From NCBI GenBank assembly GCA_029204225.1, contig CM055096.1, forward strand, positions 36,450,954 to 36,514,953: a stretch of DNA of 64,000 nucleotides. The letters are read 5' to 3'. The position numbers were made by a program, and so were the translations under genes. Below the pieces are notes generated by a model. That model saw only the letters and a list, made by a program, of their open reading frames with translations, did no database searches and was not told where the DNA came from. The stretch is from Diphasiastrum complanatum (Eukaryota > Streptophyta > Lycopodiopsida > Lycopodiales > Lycopodiaceae). Every line of letters starts with the position of its first letter. Position 1 is the first letter of the stretch. Shown here one piece after another: positions 12,934-25,268 of the stretch.

Positions 12934-13441
12934 GAATGTTTGGAATAGATAGGGTCTAGCCGTATGTGGCTGACTGTTGTTATGTAATTTTCGGCAGTAG
13001 ATGAGGCAACATTTAGTGTCTAACATAGTGTAAAGAACAGCCCCAGCCGTATATGGCGGGATACGTATTGTTATTTTGATACATCTGTTAAATTAATGTA
13101 CAATGTGTTTTTTGTGCAACGCGTGCCTAGTGTAATGCAATGTAATGTATGTGTTTATGAAATGCTATCAGGGGGGTGTATTTCTGTGAAGTGCATCTGC
13201 TATCAATCTCTGCAGTTGAAACTAATTGAAAATACGATTCACACACGCACATATAATTCTAAATAAAATTGAAAACAGAGCATCACATTTACAAATCGAC
13301 AAATACACAATGTGCAGCAAATAAAGTACGTCCAACACTGTATATAATATGTAAAATGGTCTGAATACAGTGTTCGACCATCTGGCCGCCAAACATGGAA
13401 CATGATATCAATCTGCTAAAAATAAAATAACAGAGCTACAA
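12934..13441. other. Non-coding spacer between two converging frames
   Basis: AT-rich sequence without a supported gene: probably 3' untranslated sequence of the plus-strand fragment and of hAT-B. I see two copies of a motif around GCCGTATRTGGC (about 12960 and 13050). Confidence 0.4.
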
Positions 13442-13853
13442 TCAATGCTCTGCCTCTGACTCAGACGAATGCTCCGGAGACAACTCAGGGCCCTGAGCTG
13501 ACTCTCGCAACCGATATCTATGCCTGTCTGGAACTGGCATGGGCTGTGTATCCGAGGAGGACTCATCATCCACATCCTCCCAATCTGCCTCTGCATCAGC
13601 CCCCAAGCAAGCCAAACCAACTAGACCTGCTCCAACTGAATGTGACTGTGTATCTCTAGCTGTACCTGGAGCCCTGCGAGGTCGTCCTCTCTTCCCTGGC
13701 TGTTTCTGTGCTCTGCCTTTCTTGTTCGGTGCACCCTTGGGCCTTCCTGGTCTCTTGCGGAGCTGTCAATGCCTCATCACCCCCATGCAAATCACCTGGC
13801 TGGCTAGGCTGTGCCCAAGCTGAGGCCAGCTGGGATAGGGAAGCTGGAGAGGG
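13442..13853 (-). pseudogene. hAT transposase acidic C-terminus (hAT-B, distal part)
   Basis: Continuation of the Pro-rich tail beyond the G1 insertion. It ends in an acidic segment (EADWEDVDDESSSDTQP) and EHSSESEAEH with TGA at 13442-13444 (minus strand). The same type of acidic tail ends the transposases of hAT-A, hAT-C and hAT-D in this window. Confidence 0.65.
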
Positions 13854-13858
13854 GTATC

Positions 13859-14216
13859 TGTTACGAGCTCGTAACCAGTGCCGAACCCTAGAGAACACAG
13901 ATAGGTCAGATACCACAGTCAGGGTCGTGTCCAGTGTACATGACCAACAGGGCAAGACAGTGTGAGTAGTGTGCCCCAGCACGGTCCATAGCCATGGCGA
14001 GCCTACCACAGCCTAGGGACCCTATCAGCAGGATAGGGCTCCCAGTTGGGTCCCGACGTGCAGTCGGCCACGTCAGTGCCACGTGGCCGACACTTGGCAG
14101 TAGCATGCTACCAGTCCTCATACTGGGCTAGGAGGGGCTTACTCTATATCAGGGAGTAGGCAAGGTTGGGTGGATTAGTTAGTGTTTGCCCTACTGTGGT
14201 GTTAGGACTTATTACA
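13859..14216 (+). repeat. 5' LTR of G1
   Basis: 358 bp, TGTTACGAGC...TTATTACA, nearly identical to 19333-19687. Confidence 0.95.
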
Positions 14217-14217
14217 C

Positions 14218-14229
14218 TGGTATCAGAGC
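14218..14229 (+). promoter_or_regulatory. tRNA-iMet primer-binding site of G1
   Basis: TGGTATCAGAGC, one base after the LTR. Confidence 0.9.
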
Positions 14230-14679
14230 CATCTCCATCCTAGGGAGTTGAGGAGCAGCAGTAGAGAAAGCTATCAGAAGATAGGAAGTGTTTCTCATAT
14301 TCTCAGAGAGGAATAGAGGAGGAGGATCGCTGTAGATGCAGCCTTCAAACCTTTGAAATTCACTGAGAAATTATAGTAGTAAGGAGTCAGATTCCATGTA
14401 CAGGTAACTCGCTGGAAGGGCAGCTATCCATCGCTGATTTCAGAGACCTTTTTGCAGATTTCCAGCGGAAATAGCCACCTCCTATTCAGATTTCTCAGAG
14501 CCATAGGTCTGAAAGCAGTGGAGGAAGAGCTGAAAGGGCTTTTCTTGATTCTCTCTGTGGAAGTACAGTCCTCAAAAACAGCTAAGTCATCTTTCCTTTT
14601 CCTTGTATAGTTGTAAATTAGTCTTTTAGACTTTTTTTTTTCCTTCAGAAGTTAATGTAGCTCTCTTTCAGTTCCGAAG

Positions 14680-16527
14680 ATGACCACTCCTCAGGGACCT
14701 GATCAACTCCCGGAGAGAGGCTTCGACGAACTTGAAACAGAAGCCTTGACTTACAGAAAAGGGAAAGAACCCATGGAAGTAGAAGAACAGGAACAGTTCG
14801 CCAAAGAACTCGACGAACTGGTTACCAAGGAGCAGTTCCTCCAATTGGTAACAGAAGTGGATGAACTGAAGTTGGCATTAGCCAATTTCAAGTCCTGTGT
14901 TCAGGACTCGTTCGCTGAACTCAAAAACTTCATTTTGAGTTCCGCAAAAGGAAGCCTTCCCTCCACTTCTCAGTTATCCCCTTCTCCACTTCCATCAGTT
15001 TCGGGTGTTACGGTCTCACCCCAGCGTTTGTAAAGACTTAAAACCTCCTACTTTTAATGGGGAAGAGAAGGATAGAAATGTAGATATTCTCCAAACCTTC
15101 CTCAGCAAATGGAAGAACATTCATGCTCTTAAACAGACCCCTGACCATTTGCAAGCTATTGAGGCCAGTCTTTCCTTAGGGCCTATGGCCTATAAGTGGT
15201 GGTTAAATCTCCAGGAGACTGGGCAGACTCCCCGGTCATGGAAAGCTTTTGAAGAAGCTTTCCTAAGAGAATTTCTACCAGTGAATGAACTTGATAGAGC
15301 CTGGGAAGCCTGGGAAAAAACAGTAATGGACAAGTCCCTCATCCAATATATCTCGCAGTATCGAGAAGCAATTTTAAAGATTAAAAATATGGATGATTAT
15401 CAGAAAATTAGGGGATTTGTCCGTGGCCTCAAAGATGAATATAAAGTAGAGGTCCAGAGAAACTCGCCTACTATCCTTCAGCAAGCTCTCAGATTTCTGA
15501 GCAGCCTTCTCAGAAAGACTTTCAATTTAAAAAGAAATTTTTAAAAAGAAAGAAGGAAGATAAATTTAAAAGTGAAGCTCCTCAGAAACGCCCTTCACTC
15601 ATACAGCCCTTAAAACCAGATGATTTTGAGGAAGCCAAACAAGAACGTTTGTGCTTTGTGTGTATGGGCAAGGGACACACAGTTAGACAGTGTCCCAAGG
15701 GGCCTTTCACTAAAAAAGATAAGAAAGATAAAAAACAAGTTCATCTTGTTCAGACTGTATGTTTCCCCAGTGACTCGGCAGCTTCCGAGATCAAAGTGTA
15801 TCATGAAGATCATGAACACTGTTGCCAGCTGACCTCTGCAATGCTAGCGAGACCCTTCAGCTTTGGGCCTCATGACCTAGTACGTATGCATGGGAAAGTT
15901 GGTAACCAGTCAGTAAGAGTCATGGTTGATGATGGGGCAACCCATAATTTCATCAACTACACCCTGGTTAAAAAGCTTAAACTACCAGAAGTACCTAGTC
16001 AGCATAGGTACATAGTTTCATTAGCTAAGGGTGAAGATAAAAAAATATGGGAAACTATGGTAAGTAAGTTAAATCTTGGTATTCAGGGGTACCAAGATGA
16101 AATAAACTTTCAGATAATGCACCTGGATCGAACAGACATTGTTCTCGGGAGAGATTGGCTCTACAATTTAGGACCTTCCCTCCACAGAAACTATCAGGAG
16201 AACACCCTCAGCTTTCAGCATAAAGGCCGAGAGATCCAGTTGCATGGGGAGCATGATGTTCCCAACAGCCCTATGGTCTGCAGTTCAGAGCTCTGTCAAC
16301 TAATCGGAGACGAAGACCATCAGGTATTCTTATGTGACTTTCAGTTTATTCTTGAAGTTTCTATTTCCAGTTCTATTCAGCAGAAAATCAGTAAATTAGA
16401 AACTTTATTCTCTAAATTTAAAGACGTTTTTCCTAAAGATTTACCACATGGTTTACCACCTAGCAGAGAGGTAGATCATGTAATAAACCTAGTACTAAGT
16501 ACATCACCTGTTTCTAAACCTCCGTAG
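14680..16527 (+). pseudogene. Gag, nucleocapsid knuckle and protease of G1
   Basis: Gag starts at 14680 (MTTPQGPDQLPERG) after a leader of about 450 bp. A frameshift occurs near 15010. The retrotransposon gag domain follows (WWLNLQETGQTPRSWKAFEEAFLREF, about 15200-15290). A second shift lies between about 15500 and 15640. A CX2CX4HX4C knuckle (CFVCMGKGHTVRQC) is at about 15652-15695. The aspartic protease has a VDDGATHNF site at about 15925-15955, where DDGA stands for the usual DxGA, and an LGRDWL motif downstream at about 16145. The frame closes with an in-frame TAG at 16525-16527, directly before the RT domain. Gag packages RNA and the protease matures the polyprotein. Confidence 0.85.
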
Positions 16528-17830
16528 CGGGTCAGCCGAACAGAGGATGAAGAAATAACTAGGCAGTTAACAGACTATCTTGGGAAAGGCCAAATTCAGA
16601 CCAGTAGTTCACCATGGGCCTCACCAGTCCTATTGGTGAAAAAGAAAGAGGGGTCTATGCGTCTTTGCGTAGATTACAGAGCCCTGAATAAAGTCACAAT
16701 CAAGAATAAATACCCTATGCCTCGGGCAGACGAGTTGTTTGATCAACTCGACGGGGCTAAGTTTTTCAGTAAAATAGACCTCAGATCGGGATATCATCAA
16801 GTCCGTATAAAATCGGAAGATGTCTCGAAAACAGTTTTTAGGACTCGTCATGGTCATTATGAGTTTAAGGTGATGCCATTTGGGCTCACAAATGCTCCAG
16901 CTACCTTTATGACCTTGATGAACAGTGTCCTCAGACCATACTTGGGTAAGTTTGTAGTCGTATTTCTAGATGACATCCTCGTTTACAGCAAAACGAGGAA
17001 GGAGCATCTAAAACACCTCAGAAAGGTGTTTCGACTGCTTAGAAAGCATAAGCTCTATGCTAAACAATCCAAGTGTGAATTCTTCGTTGAAGAAGTAGCA
17101 TATTTGGGTCACATTATCTCTTCAGATGGGATTAAAATGGACCCAAATAAGGTTAAAGCCATACTCAGTTGGCTGAGACCTCAGAATATTTTGGAACTTC
17201 AGATCTTTCTTGGTCTGGCGGGATATTACAGACGATTTGTCAAGGAATATGCTCAGATAGCAGTTCCTATGACAAATCTCCTTAAGGGGAAGGGAAAGGA
17301 GTTCATTTGGGAGTCCGCACAGCAGGAGAGCTTTGATGCTCTCAAAACAGCCTTAGCTACAGCACCAGTTTTAAAAGTCGTCGACCCCAATCAGCCATTT
17401 GTGGTCGAAATAGATGCTAGCGACTTTGCAGTAGGTGCTGTGCTAACTCAGGGTGGACGACCAGTTGCGTTCGAGAGTAAAAAACTCGAGCTAGCTCAGA
17501 CTAGGTACAGTGCCTATGAAAAGGAACTCTTTTCTATAGTCCATGCCCTTAAGACTTGGAGGCATTATTTGTATGGTGCCAACTTTGAGGTCCTGACAGA
17601 CCATGAGAGTCTTAGATATCTTTGCAATCAACCTGAGCTTAGAGGTCGGAAAGCTCGTTGGGCAGAGTTGATGCAAGAGTTTGACATGTCTATCAGATAT
17701 AGGTGTGGAAAATTCAATACAGTAGCAGATGCCCTTAGCAGAATGCCTATGATAAACGAGCTGAGTTTTACTCAGATTCGTAATGAGTTACTCGAGTCCT
17801 TGAGAGGGAAATGCCAGCATGATGCATTCT
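16528..17830 (+). pseudogene. Reverse transcriptase and RNase H of G1
   Basis: RT is intact over its length: [48 protein letters not shown], then the catalytic FLDD box (about 16965-16976) and YLGHIIS. The tether continues with [12 protein letters not shown], and RNase H has [16 protein letters not shown], the [19 protein letters not shown] block and [10 protein letters not shown]. It ends with [10 protein letters not shown] near 17745. It is in the same frame as the protease, separated by one TAG. A frameshift between about 17760 and 17925 divides it from integrase. Confidence 0.92.
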
Positions 17831-19321
17831 TCTCTACTATCTGGAACTCAGTCCAGAGCAGTTCGAGTATACGTCGTCAGATGACGTTGAGGATTCTGAG
17901 CCTGTATTACCCAAGCAAACCCCAGTGGTTGAGGGTCAGTTGACTCAAGGATTCAAATGGAAACAGTATTCCATTCAGGATGAGTACTTGCTCTATAGAG
18001 ATAGAGTATGTGTCCCCAATTCAGAGGATTATAGGCAGCAGGTCCTATATGAATGTCATGACAATCCTAGCGCGGGACACCCAGGCATACAGAAGACCTA
18101 TGAGCTTCTTCTTAGGCAATTTTTCTGGCCCAGTATGAAAAAGGACGTCCACCAGTATGTAACCAGTTGCCAGAAATGTCAAGTAAATAAAGCAGAGCGT
18201 TTAAAGGCAGGAGGGTTGTTGCATCCCTTAGAAATACCAGCTGGTAAATGGGAGAGTATCTCCATGGATTTTATAGTAGGCCTGCCTAAAACCCAAAAGG
18301 GTAATGACGCTATATGGGTCACAGTTGACCGTCTGACCAAAATGGCTCATTTTATTCCGACCAAAACAACCGTTAGAGCTCCAGAGTTAGCGAGGTTGTT
18401 TGTAGATGGGCTATTTAAATTGTACGGTCTACCTTCCGGCATAGTCAGCGACCGGGACAGTAAGTTTACTGGAAATTTCTGGAGGGCAGTATTCCATCAT
18501 CTCCATACTAAACTTAATATGAGTACCACCGACCATCCACAGACGGACGGTCAAACAGAAAGGGTAAATCAAGTGCTGGAGGATATGCTTCGTGCATACG
18601 TCAGCAAGAAGCAGACTAATTGGGAGGAGTATCTCTCGATATTAGAGTTTGCTTACAATAGTACCAAACATTCAGCTACGGGATACAGCCATTTATGCTG
18701 ATGTACGGTTTTCAGCCACGCTCACCCACAGCTGTAGGGTTTAAACAAGAAAAAGTTGAAGCAGCCAGAAACTTTTTAGAAGACCTTAACCAGATGATAG
18801 AACATGCTAAGCGTAGCATTAGACAGTCCCAAGATCGAGCCAGGCATTATGTAGATCCACACAGACGGGATGTGCAGTTCTCCACTGGTGAGAAAGTCTA
18901 CTTGAGAGTCCCAGTTGACTCTAAAACCCTCAAATCAGGAGTGTGTGCTAAGTTGTCTCCAAGGTATTGTGGTCCCTTTACCATCAGTAGGAGACTAGGC
19001 GAGGTCACCTATGAACTAGAACTCCCACACAGTAGTAAGGTTTTTCCAGTCTTTCATGTAAGTCAGTTTCGAAAAGCCTTAACTAGATCAAACAATCTGG
19101 TAGGGGACAGTGTTCTAGTTCTCCCATTGGATCCTCAACAACCTCCACATGAACCAGAGGAGATTCTTGATAGTAGAGAGACGCAGACTCGTCATACTCT
19201 ATACCGAGAATATCTGGTTAAGTGGAATGATCAGCCTGTTGAGAATGCCACTTGGGAAAGAGGCAGTGTCCTTTGCAAGATTTTTTCAGACTTTGTCTTA
19301 GAGGACCAAGACGGTTCTTAA
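17831..19321 (+). pseudogene. Integrase with chromodomain of G1
   Basis: HHCC zinc finger (HDNPSAGHPG...CQKCQVNK, about 18055-18190), catalytic core DFIVGLPKT (first Asp), VSDRDSKFTG (second Asp) and DHPQTDGQTERVNQ with the Glu region. A one-base deletion near 18688 (GYSHLC stop instead of GYSPFML) shifts the frame. The rest continues from 18695 through the GPFTISRRLGEVTYELELP module to a C-terminal chromodomain (PEEILDSRE...YLVKWNDQPVENATWE, about 19155-19260), and stops at 19321 just before the polypurine tract. Chromodomains bind modified histone H3 and direct integration; this places G1 in the chromoviruses. Confidence 0.92.
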
Positions 19322-19332
19322 GGGGGAGGGAG

Positions 19333-19687
19333 TGTTACGAGCTCGTAACCAGTGCCGAACCCTAGAGAACACAGATAGGTCAGATACCACAGTCAGGGTC
19401 GTGTCCAGTGTACATGACCAACAGGGCAAGACAGTGTGAGTAGTGTGCCCCAGCACGGTCCATAGCCATGGCGGGCCTACCACAGCCTAGGGACCCTGTC
19501 AGCAGGATAGGGCTCCCAGTTGGGTCCCGACGTGCAGTCGGCCACAGTGCCACGTGGCCGACACTTGGCAGTAGCATGCTACCAGTCCTCACACTGGGCT
19601 AGGAGGGGCTTACTCTATATCAGGGAGTAGGCAAGGTTGGGTGGATTAGTTAGTGTTTGCCCTACTGTTGTGTTAGGACTTATTACA
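19333..19687 (+). repeat. 3' LTR of G1
   Basis: 355 bp, nearly identical to the 5' LTR, followed by the target duplication GTATC. Confidence 0.95.
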
Positions 19688-19692
19688 GTATC

Positions 19693-22600
19693 CCTGTGCA
19701 GCTGAGTGGGGAGGATGAGCCCGTGGAGTGTGTGCCCGTGGGGCTGCTGCAGGTGGAGGAACTGGCTGTGTAGGAGGCAAGTACAACGGCGATATGTACT
19801 GAAAGGGGCGCTGTGGTGGCCGGTACTGGTACATCTTGGGTGATGCCAAAGGAGGAGCCAGTGGAGTGGGTGCTGCCAAAGGAGGAGGATGTGAAGTGGG
19901 TGCTGCCACTGGAGGAGCCATTGTGGATGTGGGCGCTGCAAGAGAAAACCTAGGCACAGATGGTGGCCTGCCATGGAGACCTGGTGCTGTAGAAGTGGAC
20001 GGCGATGGAGGGGCTGCAGGCCTCAATGGCATCGGTGGCACTGGAGGTGCTGTGCGGTGCACATATACCCTCTGAGGAACTGGAGGAACTGGAGGCACCT
20101 CATGTAGCTGCTCTGACTGAGACTCTGTGTATGGCATGCTGGCAAGAGATGATGGGGGTGCCGTGACACTCGGCATCTGCTGGGCCTCTGAATCCAATGT
20201 GGCAATCAAGTCATCTAGTTGGGCATCTGAATACAAATGCTCTAGGCTCTGGGCCTCATCCTGTGCACCATCCCCTGAATCATCCCGTGCCTCATCATGT
20301 GCACCCTGTAGACCCTGAATGGCCTCCCAATCGTTGCAATCAAAGTCATCTGGTGTCTCCTCTGGTGTGCTGTCGTAGTAATGGCCATGACTCTGTACTG
20401 CATGCATCCAAACAACTATGGGACTGGCATGTAAATCACTCTGCCCTCTATCAAGAGCCTCCTCCATCATATCGACATAGGTAGGTATGCCACTAGCCTC
20501 CCCTGTGTGCCCTGCCTGTCTCCTGGTATAACCTGTGCCATGTTCCCCACCTCTGCCACGTGATGCACCTGTGACCCCTGCCCGTGGCGTGTGCCCAACA
20601 CCTGTATCATCTGCCTCATCCCACTCTGATATGGCAAACACAACCCGAATGGGCTCATCCTCTGACACTGGTCATTTGCCTCATACAATGGAGGCTCTCT
20701 GTGCTCAAGCCCAAGCTCTCTCTCTCTCTCTCATCTCGACAAACTCCCTCTCTCTGCCATCAACTGTGTGCCTTGTGCCCAAGTCATCTGCAGGCTTGGG
20801 ATGGGTGCTGTCCGTAGGCAAGTCAACCTGGCGTTCCAAATCAGATATCTTCGTCTGCAAGGTTAAAATTTTGCATATAAGAGAGACAACTTGATCAGGA
20901 AATGAAACCAACGTATTAGTGAGCTGTCAACCAACATGCTATGGGAGAATAGCCTATCACCTGCAGTGCGCTCGTAATGGTCGGCAGTCTCCTGGCGAGA
21001 CGTGCGTTGGTGCTATAGAACACCAACCGCTCCAACTGACTCACTGACAGCCTGTTTCTTCTCCTCGTGTGAATAAGGCCTATGTGCTCGAATTATGCCC
21101 ACACACGGAGGCAGTGCAATCCTGTGGTACGTGCAATGAAACGGTTTAGCACATATGCACAGTTTGGAATGTCAAGCAAACGCACTAAGGGAGGATGAAA
21201 TAAAACTGCATACCCGTGAGAGGACCTGCAGTGCAAGACGCTGTATGGAGGGATAGGTGCTACCGAACATGGTCCACCAGGTATTGGAGAGCTACCTCCT
21301 CTCTGGATCCTGAGCAGCCGGGTGACCGAACGTGCCCATGCCGAAACAAAATGCAGCTAGCTCCTCCATGAGTCTAATAGGATCCAAACCAATGTATGGG
21401 CCCACCCTGTGGATATACTCAAGCCAATCTGCCTCGAGCTCTTTGTCTGCGATCTTGCATGTGAAAGGCATGTGGTTTAGGGCATTACAGCAAAACGTAA
21501 CATTGACAGAAAAACAAACTAGCAACTACTGAAAAGATAAAGACCAATTACATTACTATACTGCTTACCTCTCTGGCTGCAAGATGGACAGCTACAGGAA
21601 CTGTCCAATTCGATCCATTAGCTCATACACCAGTCCAAGTGTGGACCCCTCGCTGTCAGCCATCCGGAGCACAATGTAGAGTGGTCGAAGGAGTTCTGAC
21701 AATGTCTACGCATCCCTCCAGAACTGGTCTCCCCTCACCGTGGAAGAAAAGTGCTCCCCATTCTCTCTGTGCACTGAAACGTACTGGCATGCCAAAGATC
21801 GTTGGCAACCATCTGTAGAAGCTGTGCCCTATACCTGATTAGACAGTTGATGACCACCAAGTCGAATGCAAAGCGTGTGGGGGCTGGCTTCTGTAGGTCC
21901 AAATGGCTGAACACCCGGAACATGGCAAGAACGCGCCTCTTCCTGGTGACAAAAGTCACCAAGAAGAGGGCCTCACGGACGATGGCTCTAACCCAAGGCT
22001 AGCATGGTGCACCAACCGTGACGGGAATGGATGATGACGTGACAGGCTGGGCACTAGTGGATGCATCGGCTGTAGACGTGGAATGGGGAGAGTGGGATGC
22101 ATTAGCGGGGATGGGTGCAACAACATAAGTGGGGTGCACTGGTGGAGGGACAACATCTAGCATGGGATACGAAAGCTGCTAGCTAGGGAGGTCATCCGGA
22201 TGGGGAGGGAGGGAGGAAGGGATCTCCTCAACATTCTGGAAGGCCTCGTCACTAGCATCCTAGGCGCCTGCTCGGGTGGCGGAGAGTCCATGAGAAAGTC
22301 GTAAACTGGGGGAGTACGAGCAACAGGAGGTGGTGGTGGAACCGTAGTGGCAAGAGGGGACGGGTTCCACCGGAATGGGTGCAGATGGGGGTGCGTGTGG
22401 CGGAACTGTCTGAGGGGGATGAGGGGCAGTGGGACTGGGTGAGGATGCACTCCCTCTCTTCGTGCGAGCCAGCCAAGCAGGCGGCAACTTTGGGTCAGCC
22501 ACGTAAGGAGCGGTGCAAAACCGGAGAACATCATCTGAAATGGTGTTCTCCCCCGCCACAAGACGTGGCCCGTAGGTGTCTAGAAGTCGCTGGCTGATGG

Positions 22601-22889
22601 GGGTAGACATGCTGGCACAAGGGGCAACATTCAGTGTGCCACCATTTTTGGCGTGTGCACCGAGCAGCTGGCCTTTAATGCGAGTGAGGGTGGCAACGAA
22701 CTTGACCAGGCAATATCGGCAGTGCACGATCTTTGCACTGGACTTGTTGGACTTGTCGGGAACTCGCCTGACAACGTCCACCTCGTCCCACAGATCGGCA
22801 AGGTTGGAATGCACCATTTCTATAGAAGGAACTGGGGAAGAATGATCGTGAATGCGATAGGAGGTGGAAGGCTGGATAAACCACAACAA
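19693..22889 (-). pseudogene. hAT transposase, 5' and central part (hAT-B)
   Basis: The N-terminus near 22820 has a BED-type finger (AKIVHCRYCLVKF...RIKGQLLGAH), a DNA-binding module of plant hATs. A Pro/Ser-rich linker follows (22160-22450). A block at 21735-21965 (VTFVTRKRRVLAMF, KPAPTRFAFD) aligns with hAT-A 10070-10170. A mid-domain lies at 21292-21480 (LEYIHRVGPYIGLDP). The C-terminal dimerisation motif sits around 21000-21060 (RNRLSVSQLERLVFY). A long Pro/Ala-rich tail ends at the G1 insertion (19693-20668). The DUF659 catalytic segment (SDGW, TDNA) is not found, and several frame breaks occur, so the copy is defective. Confidence 0.7.
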
Positions 22890-23074
22890 TAGTAGTAGCA
22901 GGGATGGAAGCGATCTGTCGTACTCAAAGATAGTGTGTTGGCGAGGAGGGCGCGGACAGTAGGGAGGTCGCGGACAACAGGAAGAGGGCGTGATGGGCAG
23001 GGAGAGAGATGAAGTGTGGGGGGGGGGGAAATAAGGTTTAAAAAAAAATATTAAATATTAAATAAATTAATATA

Positions 23075-23157
23075 TTATGGTACCGCGGATCATCATGGAT
23101 CCGTGGTACCAGTATGGATTTGCGGTACCGGAATACGCGGATTGTGGTACCGTTGGA
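23075..23157. repeat. Subterminal GGTACC/GGATCC repeats of hAT-B
   Basis: At least four GGTACC sites in 85 bp, each beside a GGAT-type half site in alternating orientation. Beyond it, G2 RT sequence resumes. A poly-G and AT-rich stretch (about 23015-23075) precedes it. Confidence 0.55.
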
Positions 23158-23159
23158 TC

Positions 23160-24511
23160 TATGAGTGGACTCTTAGCCCTCCGGCTTAGCTTCTTGTAGC
23201 CTTTCAAGGCCTGGGTAAGGGAAAATGCCAATCGAGCAAAATTCGGGAATATGCCGACGGAAAAGTCCTACAAACCCCAAGAAAGACTTGATGTCCCGAA
23301 CTGTGGTGAGAATAGGCCAATCAATAACCCTCTGGATACGATCGGCCTCAATCTCCACTCCCCGTTCGAAAATCTTATGCCCCAAGTAGGACAATTCCTT
23401 AGCAAAAAGTCACACTTAGACTCCTTGGCAAAGAGCTTTTCCCTTCTTAGGATGTCCAAGACAATTCTAAGATGCTCTTTATGTTCCGCCAAAGTCTTAC
23501 TGAACACTAGGATATCATGTAAGAATACCACAACGAATCTTCCCAAAGATGGCCAGAACAAATCGTTGGAAAGTTGCCGGTGCATTGGTCAAACCAAAAG
23601 GCAACACCAAAAATTTGTAGTGACCAAACGAGTTCGAAACTCGGTTTTTGGTATATCTTCTGCCTTAATGCATATCTAATGGTAGCCCGATCTTAGATCT
23701 ATCTTGGTAAAGTACCCAGCACCACCAAGATAGCCTATTAGATCATCCATCCGCGACAATGGATATCTATTCTTAACGGTTCCTTGTTCAATTTCTTATA
23801 GTCGACACAAAACCTTATAGTCCCATCCTTCTTGGCAACCAGAACCACTGGTGATGCCCAAGGTACCCACCCCTTTTTCAGGTAATCATGTAAATGCCTA
23901 CTTACCTCAGCCTCTTCCGATGCACTCATCCTATAAGGACGTTGTGCTATTGAATTGCCCTAGGTAATAGGTCAATTTTATGATTAACTGTCCTTTCTGG
24001 TGGTAAACCTACAGGAAGGTCTAAAAAAACATCATTGAATTCCTGCCTAAGTTCATTATAGGCTTCAAATTTTGTAGTCTTCTCACTAGGTTATTCATGG
24101 CATTTATGTTAAATTCTTTATCATTGCAGAATTAAGTTCCTGTTTAGAATAAGGGTTAACATTTTTAGTGTCAACACTTAAACTAGCCTTGATCTTAATT
24201 AAAGAATTCTTATGCATAAAAGATAAAGATTTTTCAACAAAATTAATTCTCAATGACTTGTTCTTATCAAAATGCCATTGTTGCCCGAGAACAATATCTA
24301 CATTAGCTAATGCAACATGGAATTCTAGTTTTTCAAAATAATCTTGAATGTGCAATTCTACATCAGGAACAACAATATCCATGAAATCGGAATCACTTCC
24401 CGATGCCATTGTCACACGGTATTTTTTTTCACTTTTTTTGGTAGGAAGGTTTAGCGTCTGCAGCAAATTTACATTAATAAAGTTATGAGTGGATCCCGAG
24501 CTAATGTACAT
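23160..24511 (-). pseudogene. Protease and partial reverse transcriptase of G2
   Basis: The protease-like part (24104-24511) has SSGSTHNFIN, where the expected Asp of D-S/T-G reads Ser, and an IVLGQQW motif. RT begins near 23930 (WVPWASPVVLVAKKDGTIRFCVDYKKLN). The catalytic box at about 23540 reads FLHD instead of FLDD. The RT tail SYLGHKI...FLGFVGLFRRHIPEF is at 23200-23390, with several frame breaks. The domain is lost after about 23160, where hAT-B sequence begins. RNase H is absent. Gag is not recognisable in 24512-25268. Confidence 0.85.
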
Positions 24512-25268
24512 AAAGTTCCCATTCCAATTCCATTTCTATTTGTCATTTCAAAAGAAACCAAAATTTTCACATTTCTCACTATTCTAGATCTCCAAATCCT
24601 TGAAACTAGTGTTTAGAAATGGAAAACTAATGAAGCTCTATGAAAACTTCACTTTTCAGATTTAATTTTCAGATTTACAGATCTGAAATTCAGAACTTCA
24701 AAAAGACAAAAAACAAAACTTCAAAACTTGTTTTATGCACAAAGTTACACTACCATTCCCTTCCTGCATTGCCATTTTCATGAAACTAGGAGATAAGAAA
24801 GGTGTAACTAATGAAGTTTGGATGAAAACTTCACTTTTCAGATATGAGTTCTAAATTTACAGGTCTGAAAAACAGAACTTCAAAATGAAAATCAAAACTT
24901 CAAACGCTTCATTTATGCAAAAAAAAAACTAGTTTTTGATAAAAACACATAGCTAGAATCAATCTTTTTGCAAAAAAAAGTTTGTGTATGTAGAGGAAGA
25001 CTTTCTCTAACCATCCCACAAATCTTTTTTCATAACTTTTAAAAACCCAAAGCCTACTTTAAAACTTCTCTAACATGATAAAAAATCAGCCCCTAAAACA
25101 ATTCTATAAGCATCACTACTCTCTTCCAAAGGGAACTAGATTCATTGGGTACTTCAACTACAAGCTTCCTACAACTAGAAAAGCCAATAATCTTTCCCAA
25201 AAAAAAAATATAGTTGGTGATCTTAATAGAAGTTGCAGAAGGTTAGAAAGGTTACCATCCTTTGTCTA
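24512..25268 (-). other. AT-rich leader of G2 without recognisable gag
   Basis: Between the primer-binding site and the protease there is only AT-rich, repeat-like sequence (two similar blocks around 24600-24720 and 24780-24905 containing AACTTCACTTTTCAGAT). No gag frame can be supported, so gag is deleted or replaced. Confidence 0.6.

Larger units (their letters stand above)
13859..19687 (+). mobile_element. G1: young Ty3/gypsy chromovirus
   Basis: Complete element with LTRs 13859-14216 and 19333-19687, target duplication GTATC (13854-13858, 19688-19692), an iMet primer site (14218-14229) and polypurine tract (19321-19332). The two LTRs differ by about four substitutions and one 3-bp gap by my count, making it the youngest datable insertion here. 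The internal order is gag, CCHC knuckle, protease, RT, RNase H, integrase, chromodomain, all in one direction, but the frames are broken at least five times. It lies inside hAT-B. Confidence 0.95.
13442..23157 (-). mobile_element. hAT-B transposon, split by G1
   Basis: The minus-strand hAT-type gene runs from a BED finger at about 22800 to an acidic C-terminus ending at 13442, inside G2, and is itself interrupted by G1 at 13859-19687 (duplication GTATC). The right end (about 23075-23157) has repeated GGTACC/GGATCC half-palindromes typical of subterminal repeats. A matching left end is not evident, so the left edge may have been lost in a rearrangement. Confidence 0.7.

Noticed and set aside
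19673-20668. 331-codon Pro-rich frame as an independent host gene
   Set aside because: Its distal end reads into the G1 LTR. The rest continues at 13442-13853, and the upstream region carries hAT domains, so it is the split tail of the hAT-B transposase.
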